Positions 35,824 to 44,752 of a stretch of 64,000 nucleotides of DNA are shown here, one piece after another. Both the position numbers and the translations under genes were made by a program. Each line of letters starts with the position of its first letter. Position 1 is the first letter of the stretch. The DNA is taken from assembly GCF_000427905.1 (NCBI RefSeq), contig NZ_KE386604.1, positions 434,001-498,000 of the forward strand, written 5' to 3'. The notes beneath the pieces are model-generated. The model did no database searches, was not told the origin of the DNA, and was given only the letters and a program-made list of their open reading frames with translations. Origin of the DNA: Thermocrispum agreste DSM 44070. Its GTDB lineage: Bacteria > Actinomycetota > Actinomycetes > Mycobacteriales > Pseudonocardiaceae.

Positions 35824-36789
35824 ATGAGCCTGCGCCGCCTTGTGCCGACCGTCGTGGCCAGCGCCGTCGCCGTGGTCGCCGCGGGGTGCGGAGGCAGCGC
35901 GGCCGGAGATGCCGACGGCAAGCTCTCGGTCGCCACCTCCACCAGTGCATGGGCCGGCGTCGTGCGTGCGGTCGCCGGTGATTCGGTCACTGTCTCGGCA
36001 GTGATCGACGACCCGGTCGCCGATCCGCACTCCTACGAGTCGACCGCGGAGGACGCCCTGACGTTCACCAAGGCCGACCTGGTGGTGATCAACGGCGGCG
36101 GTTACGACGCGTTCGCCGAGAAGCTGGCCGAGCAGGCGCCCGATGTCCCGGTCATCGACGCGTTCGCCGTGTCCGGCCGCGGCTCCGAGGAGGAGCACGA
36201 CCACGACCACGGCGACGACCATGCCGAGGACCACGACGGACACGCGCACGAGCACGGCGCGGTGAACGAGCACGTCTGGTTCGACCTGGACACGGTCGAA
36301 GCGGTCGCTGACGAGGTGGTCGCACACCTCGGCGCGCTGGCGCCCGAGCGGAAGGCGGAGTTCGAGGCCAACGGTAAGAAGTTCGCGCAAGGCCTGGCCA
36401 AGCTGCGCCAGGAGCTGACCGCGCTGCGCAAAGCCGCGGCGGGGCAGCGGGTGATCGCAACCGAGCCCGTGGCGTTCTACCTGCTGGACGCCGCCGGGCT
36501 GCACGACGTCACGCCGAAGGCGTTCAGCAGTGCGATCGAGGGCGATTCCGACGTGCCGGTGGCGGCCCAGGCCGAAGTGACCCGCCTGGTGGAGCGCGGC
36601 GAAGTGACCGCCGTGGTGCACAACCCGCAGACCGAGACCGAGGTGACCCAGCAGCTGGTGGCGACGGCCGAGCGGTCGGGCACGCCGGTGGTCGAGATCA
36701 GTGAGACGCTGCCGGAGGGAGAGAGCGACTACCTGCGCTGGCTGGCAGCGGAGATCGAGGAACTCAAGACGGCGGTGGCCAGACCATGA
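35824..36789 (+). CDS. Zinc ABC transporter substrate-binding lipoprotein ZnuA-like
   Basis: 321 residues. A lipoprotein signal ends at VAAGC with Cys22. The cluster A-I (TroA/ZnuA) fold follows: DPHSYEST carries the first metal His and NEHVWFDL the second. Between them (about residues 122-145) is a long His/Asp/Glu-rich loop typical of zinc rather than manganese binders. C-terminal YLLDAAGLHDV and EGESDYLRW blocks are conserved. First gene of a three-gene importer; its stop overlaps the ATPase start by 4 bp. Regulated by the Zur-like box upstream. Confidence 0.9.
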   Translation: MSLRRLVPTVVASAVAVVAAGCGGSAAGDADGKLSVATSTSAWAGVVRAVAGDSVTVSAVIDDPVADPHSYESTAEDALTFTKADLVVINGGGYDAFAEKLAEQAPDVPVIDAFAVSGRGSEEEHDHDHGDDHAEDHDGHAHEHGAVNEHVWFDLDTVEAVADEVVAHLGALAPERKAEFEANGKKFAQGLAKLRQELTALRKAAAGQRVIATEPVAFYLLDAAGLHDVTPKAFSSAIEGDSDVPVAAQAEVTRLVERGEVTAVVHNPQTETEVTQQLVATAERSGTPVVEISETLPEGESDYLRWLAAEIEELKTAVARP

Positions 36790-37598
36790 CGACACGACCA
36801 GCGGTACGGCTCGTGGACGCGGGCCTGAGTTTTCCCGGGCGCACCCTGTGGTCCGGGCTGACCATGTCGGTGCAGCCGGGGGAGTTCGTCGCGGTGCTCG
36901 GGCCCAACGGGTCGGGCAAGTCCAGCCTGCTCAAGGTGCTGCTGGGGCGGCTGCGGCTGTCCACGGGCGCGGCCGAGGTCGCCGGTGGCCCGGATGCGGT
37001 CGGCTACGTGCCCCAGCAGGGGGCGGTGGAAACCGGGGCGGCGACCGGAATACGCGGGGTCGACCTGGTCGGCCTGGGGCTGGACGGCCAGCGCTGGGGC
37101 CTCGGCCTGCGCGGCATGCGCCGACGGCGGCAGCGGGTGGCCGAGGCGGTGGCGGCGGTCGGTGCGGAGCAGTTCGCCGGCAAGCCGTTCAACCAGCTGT
37201 CCGGGGGCGAGCAGCAGCGCCTGCGGGTGGCGCAGGCGCTGGTGGGGGAGCCCGCGGTGCTGCTGTGTGACGAGCCGCTGCTGTCGCTGGACGTGGCCCA
37301 GCAGCAGGCGATCAGCGAGCTGATCGACCGCAGGCGGCGGGAAGCCGGCACCACCGTGCTGTTCGTCACGCACGAGATCAACCCGATCCTGTCGTACGTG
37401 GACAAGGTGCTCTATCTGGTGGACGGGCGGTTCCGGGTCGGTCCCCCGCGCGAGGTGATGACCTCGGCGGTGCTGTCGGAGCTGTACCGGGCGCCGGTGC
37501 GGGTGGTCGAGCTGGACGGCCAGCTTCATGTGGCGGGCGCGCACAGCGCGGTGTGCGAGGACGAGCCGCATCACGTGCAGCAACGGGTGGCGGGCTGA
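36786..37598 (+). CDS. Zinc ABC transporter ATP-binding protein ZnuC-like
   Basis: 270 residues. Walker A GPNGSGKSS (about residues 39-47), a Q-loop at YVPQQGAV, the ABC signature LSGGEQQR, Walker B VLLCDEPLLSLD and a switch His in FVTHEINP. It energises metal uptake by the partner binding protein and permease. ATG 36786 lies in the ZnuA stop, and its own stop overlaps the permease ATG by 1 bp, so the three genes are one operon. The C-terminal 20 residues are rich in His/Glu/Cys and could bind metal. Confidence 0.9.
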   Translation: MTTRPAVRLVDAGLSFPGRTLWSGLTMSVQPGEFVAVLGPNGSGKSSLLKVLLGRLRLSTGAAEVAGGPDAVGYVPQQGAVETGAATGIRGVDLVGLGLDGQRWGLGLRGMRRRRQRVAEAVAAVGAEQFAGKPFNQLSGGEQQRLRVAQALVGEPAVLLCDEPLLSLDVAQQQAISELIDRRRREAGTTVLFVTHEINPILSYVDKVLYLVDGRFRVGPPREVMTSAVLSELYRAPVRVVELDGQLHVAGAHSAVCEDEPHHVQQRVAG

Positions 37599-38473
37599 TG
37601 GACAAGTTCGGTGACGTCGGGCTGACCCTCGACTTGCTTGCACTGCCGTTCGTGCAGTCGGCACTGCTGGCGGCGGCGATTCTCGGTGTGGTGGCGGGCG
37701 TGATCGGCCCGCTGATCGTGCGGCGCCAGATGGCGTTCGCGGTGCACGGTACGGCCGAGCTGGGGTTCACCGGCGCGGCCGCGGCGCTGCTGCTCGGCGT
37801 CGGCGTCGAGTACGGCGCGGTGGCCGGCGCCGTGATCGCTGCGCTGGCGCTCGGCCTGCTGGGCACCAAGGCCGACGAGCGCGATTCGGTCATCGGCGTG
37901 GTGCTGTCGTTCGGCCTCGGCCTGGGCGTGCTGCTGCTGTGGTTCTACGAGGGGCGGGCGTCCAGCAAGCTCGGCTTGCTGTTCGGCCAGGTCATCACGG
38001 TGGATTCGACCAACCTGGCGGTGTATGCCTGCTCTGCGGTGCTCGTCCTCGGCGTGCTTGCGGTGATCTACCGCCCGTTGCTGTTCGCTTCCGTCGACCC
38101 GGTGGTGGCGGCGGCGCGCGGAGTTCCGGTGCGCGTGCTGACGCCGCTGTTCGCCGTCCTGATCGGTATCACGACGGCGCTGGGGGTGCAGACCGTCGGG
38201 GTGCTGCTGGTGCTGGCGCTGCTGGTGACGCCTGCCGCCGCTGCCTGTCGCGTGACGTCGAGCCCGCTGCTGGCCACCGTGCTGTCGGTGGTGTTCGCCG
38301 AGGTGGCCGTGCTCGGCGGCATCGTCCTGTCGCTCGCGCCGGGGGCGCCGATCAGCGCGTTCGTCACGACCCTGTCGTTCGTGATCTACCTGGTGTGCCG
38401 GGCGATTGCGGCGGCCCGCGGCCGGGTCAGCGGACGGGTTGCTCAGCCAGTTTCGGTGCCAGCCGGTCGATGA
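37598..38473 (+). CDS. Zinc ABC transporter permease ZnuB-like
   Basis: 291 residues with about eight transmembrane helices, the ABC-3 (ZnuB/TroC) permease family. The conserved RRQMAFAVHGTAELGFTGAA segment (coupling region) and DERDSVIGVVLSFGLGLGVL are visible. ATG 37598 overlaps the ATPase stop. The last 47 bp overlap, on the opposite strand, the 3' end of the AlgX-like gene; both ends are genuine frames. Imports zinc (possibly manganese) with the two genes upstream. Confidence 0.9.
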   Translation: MDKFGDVGLTLDLLALPFVQSALLAAAILGVVAGVIGPLIVRRQMAFAVHGTAELGFTGAAAALLLGVGVEYGAVAGAVIAALALGLLGTKADERDSVIGVVLSFGLGLGVLLLWFYEGRASSKLGLLFGQVITVDSTNLAVYACSAVLVLGVLAVIYRPLLFASVDPVVAAARGVPVRVLTPLFAVLIGITTALGVQTVGVLLVLALLVTPAAAACRVTSSPLLATVLSVVFAEVAVLGGIVLSLAPGAPISAFVTTLSFVIYLVCRAIAAARGRVSGRVAQPVSVPAGR

Positions 38474-39770
38474 AGCCGTCGTAGAGGAACCCGGCGGTTC
38501 CCGCCGCGAGCGCCCGCTCCACGATCTCCACCACGACGATCTCCGACCGCACGAACGCCTCGATGGTCGCGTCCAGGTCGTCGTTCGCCGTCGAGTAGCT
38601 GAGCATCGTCACGTCGGAGAAACCCGCGGTGAGGTAGCCGGAGGCCGCCTTGGTGAACGAGTCGCCGAACACCAGCGTCGGCTCGGAGATCGACCCGGGC
38701 ACCGGCGGGAGCTGCCTGCGCACCGGGCGGTCGATGTCCAGCGCGAGCAGGGTGGTGCGGTTGGTCTGCCCGTCCGGCATCACCGCGTAGCGGACGGAGG
38801 TCTTCGTCCCGGACCGGCCGATCATCTTCGGCAGGTCGGCCGACGACGAGTACATGCCACCCGGCACCACCTGCCAGTTCTGCGTCAAGCCCGGCTGCAG
38901 GTTCTCCACCAGCGTCATGGTCATCGCCACCGAGCCTTCGTCGGTCCAGTGGGTGTCGTTGGGGTAGTAGACCGGACGGCCGACGTTCTGCTCGGCTTTC
39001 TCCAGCAACGGGCGTATGTCGACGGCCTTGGCCTCGTCGATCAGCTTGGGCCACAGCGTGCGGGTGAACCTCTCGGCGCACTCCTTGCCCGCGTAGCGCT
39101 CCGGCAGGTGCTCGGGCACCATCGTCGTCTTGTCCGGCGCGACGATCAGCACGAACCTCCGCCCGGAGTCCTCCACCGCCTTGCGCAGCTTGTTCAGCGC
39201 CGCGATGGTGCGGCCGAGCGGCTTGCGCGGATGGCACTTGCCGCGCACGTCGTCGCCCAGGTACAGCCAGCCGTCGTCGCCCTCGATCACCCGGCGGAAG
39301 CCGGCCGCGACCTCGGGGGACTCGTCGTTCTGCGGCCCCGACGGCGTGGTCCCGGGCAGCGGACCGGTCTGGTGTTGCTCGGTGCCGAACGGGGGTGGTT
39401 CGCCGAAGATGCCGCGGCTGATGCCGTCCGCCGCGTCGATCGCCGCGCCCCGGAAGACGAGCTGGTCGATCGCCCACTGCGGCAGCTTGGTGAACATGCC
39501 CCAGCCGTCGCTGATGCTGGGGAACTCGGTCAGCTTGCGGTTCTCGATCTCGGCGGGTCGCATGCCGAACACCCACAGTGCGGTGGGGGTGAGGAAGAAG
39601 ACCACCGCGGATATCAGTGCGACCAGCTGGCGGCCGCCGTGTCGAGGGCGGTGCAGCGCGTGCTCTCGTGGCAGCCACGCCTCATGGACCGGAGGCAGCC
39701 GAGACGAGTCCGTCACCACGGCCATCACCGTACCGGGCGAGGCCGCACCGGGTAGCCCGAACGGTGCCAT
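38427..39770 (-). CDS. AlgX/AlgJ-like (DHHW/SGNH) O-acetylation protein
   Basis: 447 residues. A single membrane anchor lies at about residues 42-62, followed by an extracytoplasmic SGNH-like domain: LVFGDSFTKAA supplies the nucleophile Ser (GDS) and NDTHWTDEGSVAM the Asp/His pair, typical of alginate or glycan O-acetyltransferase accessory proteins. WLYLGDDVRGKC is the conserved N-terminal block. It needs an MBOAT partner; one lies 8 kb away. ATG 39770 overlaps the DUF445 stop (ATGA). A second start at 39725 is possible. Confidence 0.82.
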   Translation of the reverse strand: MAPFGLPGAASPGTVMAVVTDSSRLPPVHEAWLPREHALHRPRHGGRQLVALISAVVFFLTPTALWVFGMRPAEIENRKLTEFPSISDGWGMFTKLPQWAIDQLVFRGAAIDAADGISRGIFGEPPPFGTEQHQTGPLPGTTPSGPQNDESPEVAAGFRRVIEGDDGWLYLGDDVRGKCHPRKPLGRTIAALNKLRKAVEDSGRRFVLIVAPDKTTMVPEHLPERYAGKECAERFTRTLWPKLIDEAKAVDIRPLLEKAEQNVGRPVYYPNDTHWTDEGSVAMTMTLVENLQPGLTQNWQVVPGGMYSSSADLPKMIGRSGTKTSVRYAVMPDGQTNRTTLLALDIDRPVRRQLPPVPGSISEPTLVFGDSFTKAASGYLTAGFSDVTMLSYSTANDDLDATIEAFVRSEIVVVEIVERALAAGTAGFLYDGFIDRLAPKLAEQPVR

Positions 39771-40960
39771 CAGGTGAGGGGAAGCATCATCTGGATGGCC
39801 CCGACGGCCGCGCCCGCCACCGCGACGATCACCGTCAGCGCCCACCGCGCCGACTGCAGCGCCGGGCGGGCGAGCAGCTCGAATTCGGCGTCGGTCAGTT
39901 CGGCCAGCCCGTAGGACACCCTCCGCTGCACGGCCATGGCCTCGCCGAGGTACCGGTGCGCCGGGCGCGCGGTGTAGGGCAGGTTCTCCAGCGCCCGCGC
40001 GGCCGCGGTGCGCTTCATGGCAGGCAGCTGATCCGTGCCGATGGTGGCCGAGACCAGGGTGCGCAGCGCCCGCACCTGCTCGTCGACCAGCTCGTCGACG
40101 ATGTCCTCGAGCACGGCGCGGGCCTGCCTGCGTTCGACGCCGTTGGCCAGGGCGTCCAGCAGCACCGCCGGGGTCAGCACCTCCTCCGCGACGAGCCCGG
40201 CGTAGATCTTGGTGATGGCGGCGCGACGGCGATGAAACGGCCCCCGCAGGAGAAGGCGGCCGACGGTGTGCGGCCGGCGCGGCCGGAAGATCCACTCAGC
40301 GGCCACCCAGCACGCCGAAACCGCGACCGCGGCCCCGAACACCGGAAGCAGCAATTTCCAGGGCACCACGGCCAGCACAGCGGCCTCGACGACCCCGGCG
40401 AGCAGACCGGCCCCGAGTGCGACCACCGAGCTGCGGCGCAGGTCGGCGATGGTCATCGCGCGGATCAGCCTGCTCATCCGGTTCGGGTCCGACAGCCGTC
40501 GCAGCACGATGTCGCGGATGTCGACGACCCAGTCGGCGTGCCCGCGGAGCCGGTCGACGAGCTCGCGCACGATCCACGGCGCCGCCGCCTGCAGCCGCTT
40601 GACGACCATGTCCTGCACGAACAGCGGCAGGGCTTCCCACACCGTCGGGTGGTGCTTGGCCAGCGTTTCGTGCGCCACCGTGTCGATGGTGCGCAGCAGC
40701 GGCTGCTCGACCTCGGCGAACAACCGCTGCGGGTCGACGTCGGCGAACAGTTGCTGCGTGGTCAGCATGCGGCCGGTGAGCAGGTCGGCGTTGACGGCGG
40801 CGAGTTTGCCCGCGGACCGGGGGACGGCGCCATACCAGCCCAGCGGTCCCACCCCGAGGAACTTTCGTGGCTTGAACAGCAGCACCACGATCAGTGCCCG
40901 GGTGGCCAGGCCCACCGCGGCCGCCGTCAGCGGGATGCTCAGCAGGACCGCCCAGTGCAC
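39770..40960 (-). CDS. DUF445 membrane protein, copy 2
   Basis: 396 residues. Starts with a membrane helix (LLSIPLTAAAVGLATRALIVVLLF), includes KPRKFLGVGPLGWYGAVP, a long helical middle and a second pair of membrane spans (about 195-225) plus a C-terminal one. These features are DUF445. It is clearly related to the next gene upstream, from which it has diverged. Its stop overlaps the AlgX-like start, so the two are co-translated. DUF445 function unknown; an envelope role is likely. Confidence 0.85.
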   Translation of the reverse strand: MHWAVLLSIPLTAAAVGLATRALIVVLLFKPRKFLGVGPLGWYGAVPRSAGKLAAVNADLLTGRMLTTQQLFADVDPQRLFAEVEQPLLRTIDTVAHETLAKHHPTVWEALPLFVQDMVVKRLQAAAPWIVRELVDRLRGHADWVVDIRDIVLRRLSDPNRMSRLIRAMTIADLRRSSVVALGAGLLAGVVEAAVLAVVPWKLLLPVFGAAVAVSACWVAAEWIFRPRRPHTVGRLLLRGPFHRRRAAITKIYAGLVAEEVLTPAVLLDALANGVERRQARAVLEDIVDELVDEQVRALRTLVSATIGTDQLPAMKRTAAARALENLPYTARPAHRYLGEAMAVQRRVSYGLAELTDAEFELLARPALQSARWALTVIVAVAGAAVGAIQMMLPLT

Positions 40961-41101
40961 GGCTGAACCCTAGCCGATGACGGCCGCGGTTCGCGGACGC
41001 CGGACCGGGTCGTCCGCGGGACCGCCGGAGCGCAGCGTGCGGCTTGGCTGGGTGGCGCGGTCGCGGGACCGCTGGAGCGCAGCGTGCGGCCGCAGGACGC
41101 G

Positions 41102-42337
41102 TCAGTGCAGCATCAGCAGCACTTGCATCTCGCCGACGATGCCGCCGATGACCGCGCCGACGGCGATCAGCTTCCACTCGTCCTGCCGGAACGCCGGGCG
41201 CAGCAGCTGCTCGAACTCCAGCCGGTTCAGCTGCCGCATCCGCTCCACGACCGTGTTGCGCACGTCCAGCGCCCCGGTGGCGTAGTCCTCGGCGTGGCGG
41301 ACCGTCTGGGGCACCCGCTGCACGGTCTTCTCCGCCACCGACGCCTTCATCTGCTGGAACCGGGTCGACCCGACCGCGGCGACCACGAACGGCTTGATCA
41401 CCCCGGCCTGCTCGTCGATGGTCCGCTGCACTTCCCGCTGGACGATCTGGAACAGCCGGTCCGACTTCGGTCCGGTGAGCACCGCCTCGACGATGTTGGG
41501 GATGGTGATGATCTCCTTGGCGATCATGTCGCCGTAGTCGGCGGCCACCTGGTCGCGGCGCTTCTGGAACACGCCTTGCCAGGTGAACACCCCGAAGAAC
41601 TTCCTCGGCTCCCTGGGCAGGAACACCATCTTCAGCGCCAGCCAGTCGGTGATCCAGCCGATGAAGAAGCCGAACAGCGGCATCACCAGCGGTTCGTGGG
41701 TCAGCGTCCACACCGCCAGCTGCACGATGCCCAGCCCGAACCCGAAGAAGATGCCGGACCGGGCGATGAACCGCATCTCCGGCCGGGAGATGTCCCGGAT
41801 CAGCCGGACCAGCAGCTCCTTGTCCCGCACCAGGTTCGTCACGACCATGTGCTTGAGGTCGAAGACGTCCTCGATGTTGTCGGCGAACTGCTTCATGATC
41901 GAGGCGATCGCCCGGGGCGCCTGCGCGCGCACGCGGGAGAGCAGCAGTTCGCGCACCGCCGGGGGCAGCCGCTCCCACAACTGGGGCTGGTACTCCTCCA
42001 TCACCTCGCGGGTGATCTCGTCGACCGCCTGCAACAGCGGTTGTTCGACTTCCTTGGCGATCTGCTCGGGATCCAGCCGGGAGAAGATCTCCTTGGGATC
42101 GACCAGGTTGCGGGTGAGGGTGTCGGTGGCGATGCTCGCCATCCGCTCGGCGTTGGCCGGCAGCACGCCCTGCCAGCCGAGCAGCGGCGGGATCCCGACG
42201 AACTCCAGCGGCCGGAACATCATCTCGATGGCCACCCGCTTGGTGACGTAGCCGATCAGCGCCGCGATGAACGGGATCGAGACGTACAGCGGCCAGCGGT
42301 CGGACACGTCGGCGACGATGGTGTTCCAGTCGACCAT
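41102..42337 (-). CDS. DUF445 membrane protein, copy 1
   Basis: 411 residues of the DUF445 family: IPFIAALIGYVTKRVAIEMM (membrane start), PLEFVGIPPLLGWQGVLPAN, repeated long amphipathic helices and a mid-protein hydrophobic hairpin (FGFGLGIVQLAV, then PLFGFFIGWITDWLAL). ATG 42337 is used because GGAGGGGCGGCG precedes it; the frame is open to 42454. It and the following DUF445 gene arose by duplication, 141 bp apart. Function unknown. Confidence 0.88.
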   Translation of the reverse strand: MVDWNTIVADVSDRWPLYVSIPFIAALIGYVTKRVAIEMMFRPLEFVGIPPLLGWQGVLPANAERMASIATDTLTRNLVDPKEIFSRLDPEQIAKEVEQPLLQAVDEITREVMEEYQPQLWERLPPAVRELLLSRVRAQAPRAIASIMKQFADNIEDVFDLKHMVVTNLVRDKELLVRLIRDISRPEMRFIARSGIFFGFGLGIVQLAVWTLTHEPLVMPLFGFFIGWITDWLALKMVFLPREPRKFFGVFTWQGVFQKRRDQVAADYGDMIAKEIITIPNIVEAVLTGPKSDRLFQIVQREVQRTIDEQAGVIKPFVVAAVGSTRFQQMKASVAEKTVQRVPQTVRHAEDYATGALDVRNTVVERMRQLNRLEFEQLLRPAFRQDEWKLIAVGAVIGGIVGEMQVLLMLH

Positions 42338-42553
42338 CGCCGCCCCCTCCGGTTGCTTGCCGTCCTGCCCGTGCCCGACGCCCGGCATGCGCTCCCCGAC
42401 GCTGTGACGGTAGCTGAGCGACGGCGGATCCATGGCCGCGACCACGGGTGACACCCGGTCGGATGGCGTACCCGGCGGCCACTACGGGCGGTGCGGAGAA
42501 ACGGTCCGCAAGATTACTCCGTTTGGAGGTATGAGCTCGAGCCCGGTGACTCA

Positions 42554-42745
42554 TTATGGTGGCCGACGATTGCCTGACACGACATTGGCGTAGAGCAGCA
42601 AGGCTTCGAGCTGTTGGCTTTTGTCAACCAGCTGCTCGCGAGCATGGCCCAAGCGTTCGCGCAGGTTGCAGATACGTCTCTGCTGCACACCGATGACCGC
42701 ACCCAGTCCGGTGACGAGTACGGACACATCCCAAGCGATGCTCAT
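42554..42745 (-). CDS. Small membrane-anchored coiled-coil protein
   Basis: 63 residues. One transmembrane helix (about residues 5-21), then a charged heptad-like helix (RRICNLRERLGHAREQLVDK). No family recognised. It sits at the edge of the decaying islet and downstream, on the same strand, of the frameshifted gene. A GC hairpin separates the two. Confidence 0.5.
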   Translation of the reverse strand: MSIAWDVSVLVTGLGAVIGVQQRRICNLRERLGHAREQLVDKSQQLEALLLYANVVSGNRRPP

Positions 42746-42779
42746 GGCCAGCGTCCCCGAATCACGCGTCGAAGTCAGT

Positions 42780-42811
42780 CCCCGGTTCTCTCCTCCGTGG
42801 AGAGGCCGGGG
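42780..42811. terminator. Hairpin between two small reverse-strand genes
   Basis: CCCCGG-tt-CTCTCC pairs with GGAGAG-g-CCGGGG around a five-base loop. It lies just past the stop of the reverse-strand frameshifted gene. No U-tract on either strand, so terminator function is uncertain. Confidence 0.5.
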
Positions 42812-42827
42812 GCTTCCTGCTTAGGTG

Positions 42828-43266
42828 TCAGGCGGTGTCGTCTGGGTCAATGATCGTCATGGCCTGTCGGTCGACGTAGTCGATGACCGCGGCGCCGAGC
42901 TTGGTCAGGTACCGGCCGTAGCGGTGTAACACCTGGGGCGGCGGGAGCGGGCCTGTCTTCAGATGTCCCTCGAGCGCTACAAGCGTCGACACCAGCCCAG
43001 GGTTGGTCAGAGAGACGTCGTAGAACAGCTGCCCGTCGTGGGGCACCGAGATGTTCGGCTCGAACAGGCCCTTCGCCACGTAGGGATACCCCGCTCTCTC
43101 GTCCAGCACGATTTGTCGTCTCACGCTCTCCACCCCGCTCGATGTCGGCCTCGTCCGCCCGCACCTCGTCGTCACTGATGTAGATCGCGTGCTCCGGATA
43201 GGCGTCAGTGACGACGATCTGCGCCCCCGTAGGTGTCGGCAGGCAAGGGCTGGAGTTCCAAGTCAT
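42828..43266 (-). pseudogene. Frameshifted small hypothetical gene
   Basis: Two overlapping frames join to one protein of about 145 residues. The N-terminal frame begins with ATG 43266 and holds IVVTDAYPEHAIYISDDEV, a stretch reminiscent of DUF397-type proteins. The second frame carries QIVLDERAGYPYVAKGLFEP onward to DPDDTA. They join if one base is removed from the CCCC run at 43133-43136. Alternatively the second part is a separate gene from GTG 43124, which has a GGAGAG ribosome-binding site. The protein family is unknown to me. It is divergent from the XRE gene. Confidence 0.55.
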
Positions 43267-43390
43267 GGGGCAATTCTGGGATCAACCAACTACGCTGTGA
43301 CACCGGACACGTACTGACAGCAGCCGCACGGCTCGTTCGGCGGTTGTGTGCGAGCAGTGTGAGAGTCAAGCTCCCCAAGGTGTGGGTGGT

Positions 43391-44150
43391 ATGATCGAGC
43401 TTTTTGCCGGAGAGCTGAGGCGTGCCAGAGAACAAGCACAGATGACCCGGGAGCAGCTGGCCCAGCGGTCGGCATTCTCAATCAGCTTGATCGAGAAGGT
43501 CGAGACCGGGCAACGCCTGCCGAGCGAGCAGTTCGCTGAGGCGATGGATGCGGTGCTCGAGACGGGCGGGTTGCTCAGCCGTATCCGGCAGTTCGCGATG
43601 ACCCAGAAGGCAACGCCGGAGTGGCTGCGGTCATGGCTGGACGTCGAGCAGCAAGCCGAGCGCATCCTGTGCTTCGAGCTGTCCTTCGTGCCCGGGCTGC
43701 TCCAAACCGAAGAGTATGCCCGCGAGCTGCTGCACGGTGACGAAGCCAAGCTGGCCGCACGGATGGAGCGACAGTCAGTGCTCGAGCGTGGGACCTCCTA
43801 CGTGGCCCTGATCGACGAGCGATCTCTGCGGTACCCCGTCGGCGATCCGTCGATCATGGCCAAGCAGCTCCGAGCACCTGATCACCGCTACCGAGCGCTT
43901 CGTCATCCAGGTCATTCCGTTTGGCTGCGACACGTACCTACACCTCGATGGGTCGTTCTCCCTGGCTACAGTGAACGGGCGCGAATACGTCTACATCGAC
44001 TCCGCGGTACAGGGCGTGCTCTTCGACAATGCCGAGCTGATTCACCAGACCAAGGAGCGATGGGACCGGATCCGAGCCGAAGCGCTGTCGAGGAAGCAGT
44101 CGATCGCACTGATGCGGGAGGTAGCGGAAGAATGGAACAGCAAAGCCTGA
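43391..44150 (+). pseudogene. XRE-family regulator with Scr1/DUF5753 domain, frameshifted
   Basis: The first frame gives an HTH (MTREQLAQRSAFSISLIEKV, then ETGQRLPSEQFAEAMD) and the start of DUF5753 (CFELSFVPGLLQTEEYAREL). At CTCC in 43868-43871 it leaves the frame; the continuation is in the frame of base 43872, starting EHLITATERFVIQVIPF and ending EEWNSKA at 44150. One extra C explains the break. The broken frame runs on by chance into the DUF397 gene. These regulators normally pair with DUF397 in actinomycetes as a putative antitoxin-like unit. Confidence 0.85.
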
Positions 44151-44326
44151 GGTGGAGGAAGTCGACCAAGTCGAACACTCACGGCGCGTGTGTCGAAGTC
44201 GCCTTCGAAGGTGACAGAGTCTACGTGCGTGACTCCAAGGACCGGCAGGGCCCGGTGCTCCGGTTCACGCAGAAAGAGTGGGACGCTTTCCTGGACGGCG
44301 CGCGCAAGGGCGAGTTCGACCTCTGA
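44132..44326 (+). CDS. DUF397 protein, partner of XRE regulator
   Basis: 64 residues with the full DUF397 pattern: LRWRKSTKSNTHGACVEVA, VYVRDSKDRQGPVLRFTQ and EWDAFLDGARKGEF. ATG 44132 lies inside the end of the XRE gene. DUF397 proteins are small DNA-regulation-related partners of Scr1-type XRE proteins, common in multiple copies in Streptomyces and relatives. Intact, although its partner is frame-broken. Confidence 0.9.
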   Translation: MEQQSLRWRKSTKSNTHGACVEVAFEGDRVYVRDSKDRQGPVLRFTQKEWDAFLDGARKGEFDL

Positions 44327-44363
44327 CAAGGCATCCGGTTCGCCGGCGACGCACACAACCTCG

Positions 44364-44404
44364 ACCCCGGCCTCTCCCGCCCCGGAGAGCTGGGGTCCTT
44401 TTTT
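44364..44404. terminator. Bidirectional-type terminator after DUF397
   Basis: ACCCC-GGC-CTCTCC pairs with GGAGAG-CT-GGGGT around CGCCCC, followed by CCTTTTTT. It lies 38 bp after the DUF397 stop and just beyond the stop of the convergent lipoprotein remnant. Confidence 0.85.
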
Positions 44405-44414
44405 GTGCGCCAGC

Positions 44415-44752
44415 TCAGTTCGTGAACACCTCAAACCCTGACTCGATGACCAGGTCGCCTCGTACGTCTTCTCGATCTCGCCGAACTCATCGGCCCGATC
44501 CGGGCAGAAGTGCCCGACAATGACCTGCCCGCGAGCGAGTGTCCCGGCGAGCTCCAGGAAGTCATCATGTGGTCGACGAACACTTCATGACTGGCAACGC
44601 AGATCGCTCGCGCAAGGTTTCCATGTCACCCCATTTGGTGTACTGTCCCGGCGTGTATCCGGAGGCGTGCATGTCAGCGCGGAACTGCGTGATGCCGACC
44701 TCATGCTCGTCGTCGCTGGAGCAGCCAGTCAGAGTCCGACCAGCACTGCCAT
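44415..44752 (-). pseudogene. Decayed small lipoprotein gene
   Basis: On the reverse strand, three frames in turn encode one plausible protein of about 110 residues. It opens with a lipoprotein signal (MAVLVGL, then LTGCSSDDE) and continues through FRADMHASGYTPGQYTKWGD, HEVFVD, DDFLELAGTLARGQVIVGHF, CPDRADEFGEIEKTYE and IESGFEVFTN with a TGA at 44415-44417. At least four single-base gaps are needed (near 44729, 44605, 44568 and 44467), mostly in short C/G runs. Family unknown. Confidence 0.6.

Noticed and set aside
43391-44326. Single continuous frame that seems to fuse XRE and DUF397
   Set aside because: The middle part (about 43872-44130) is out of frame with a recognisable DUF5753 C-terminus, so the fusion is an artefact of one extra base.
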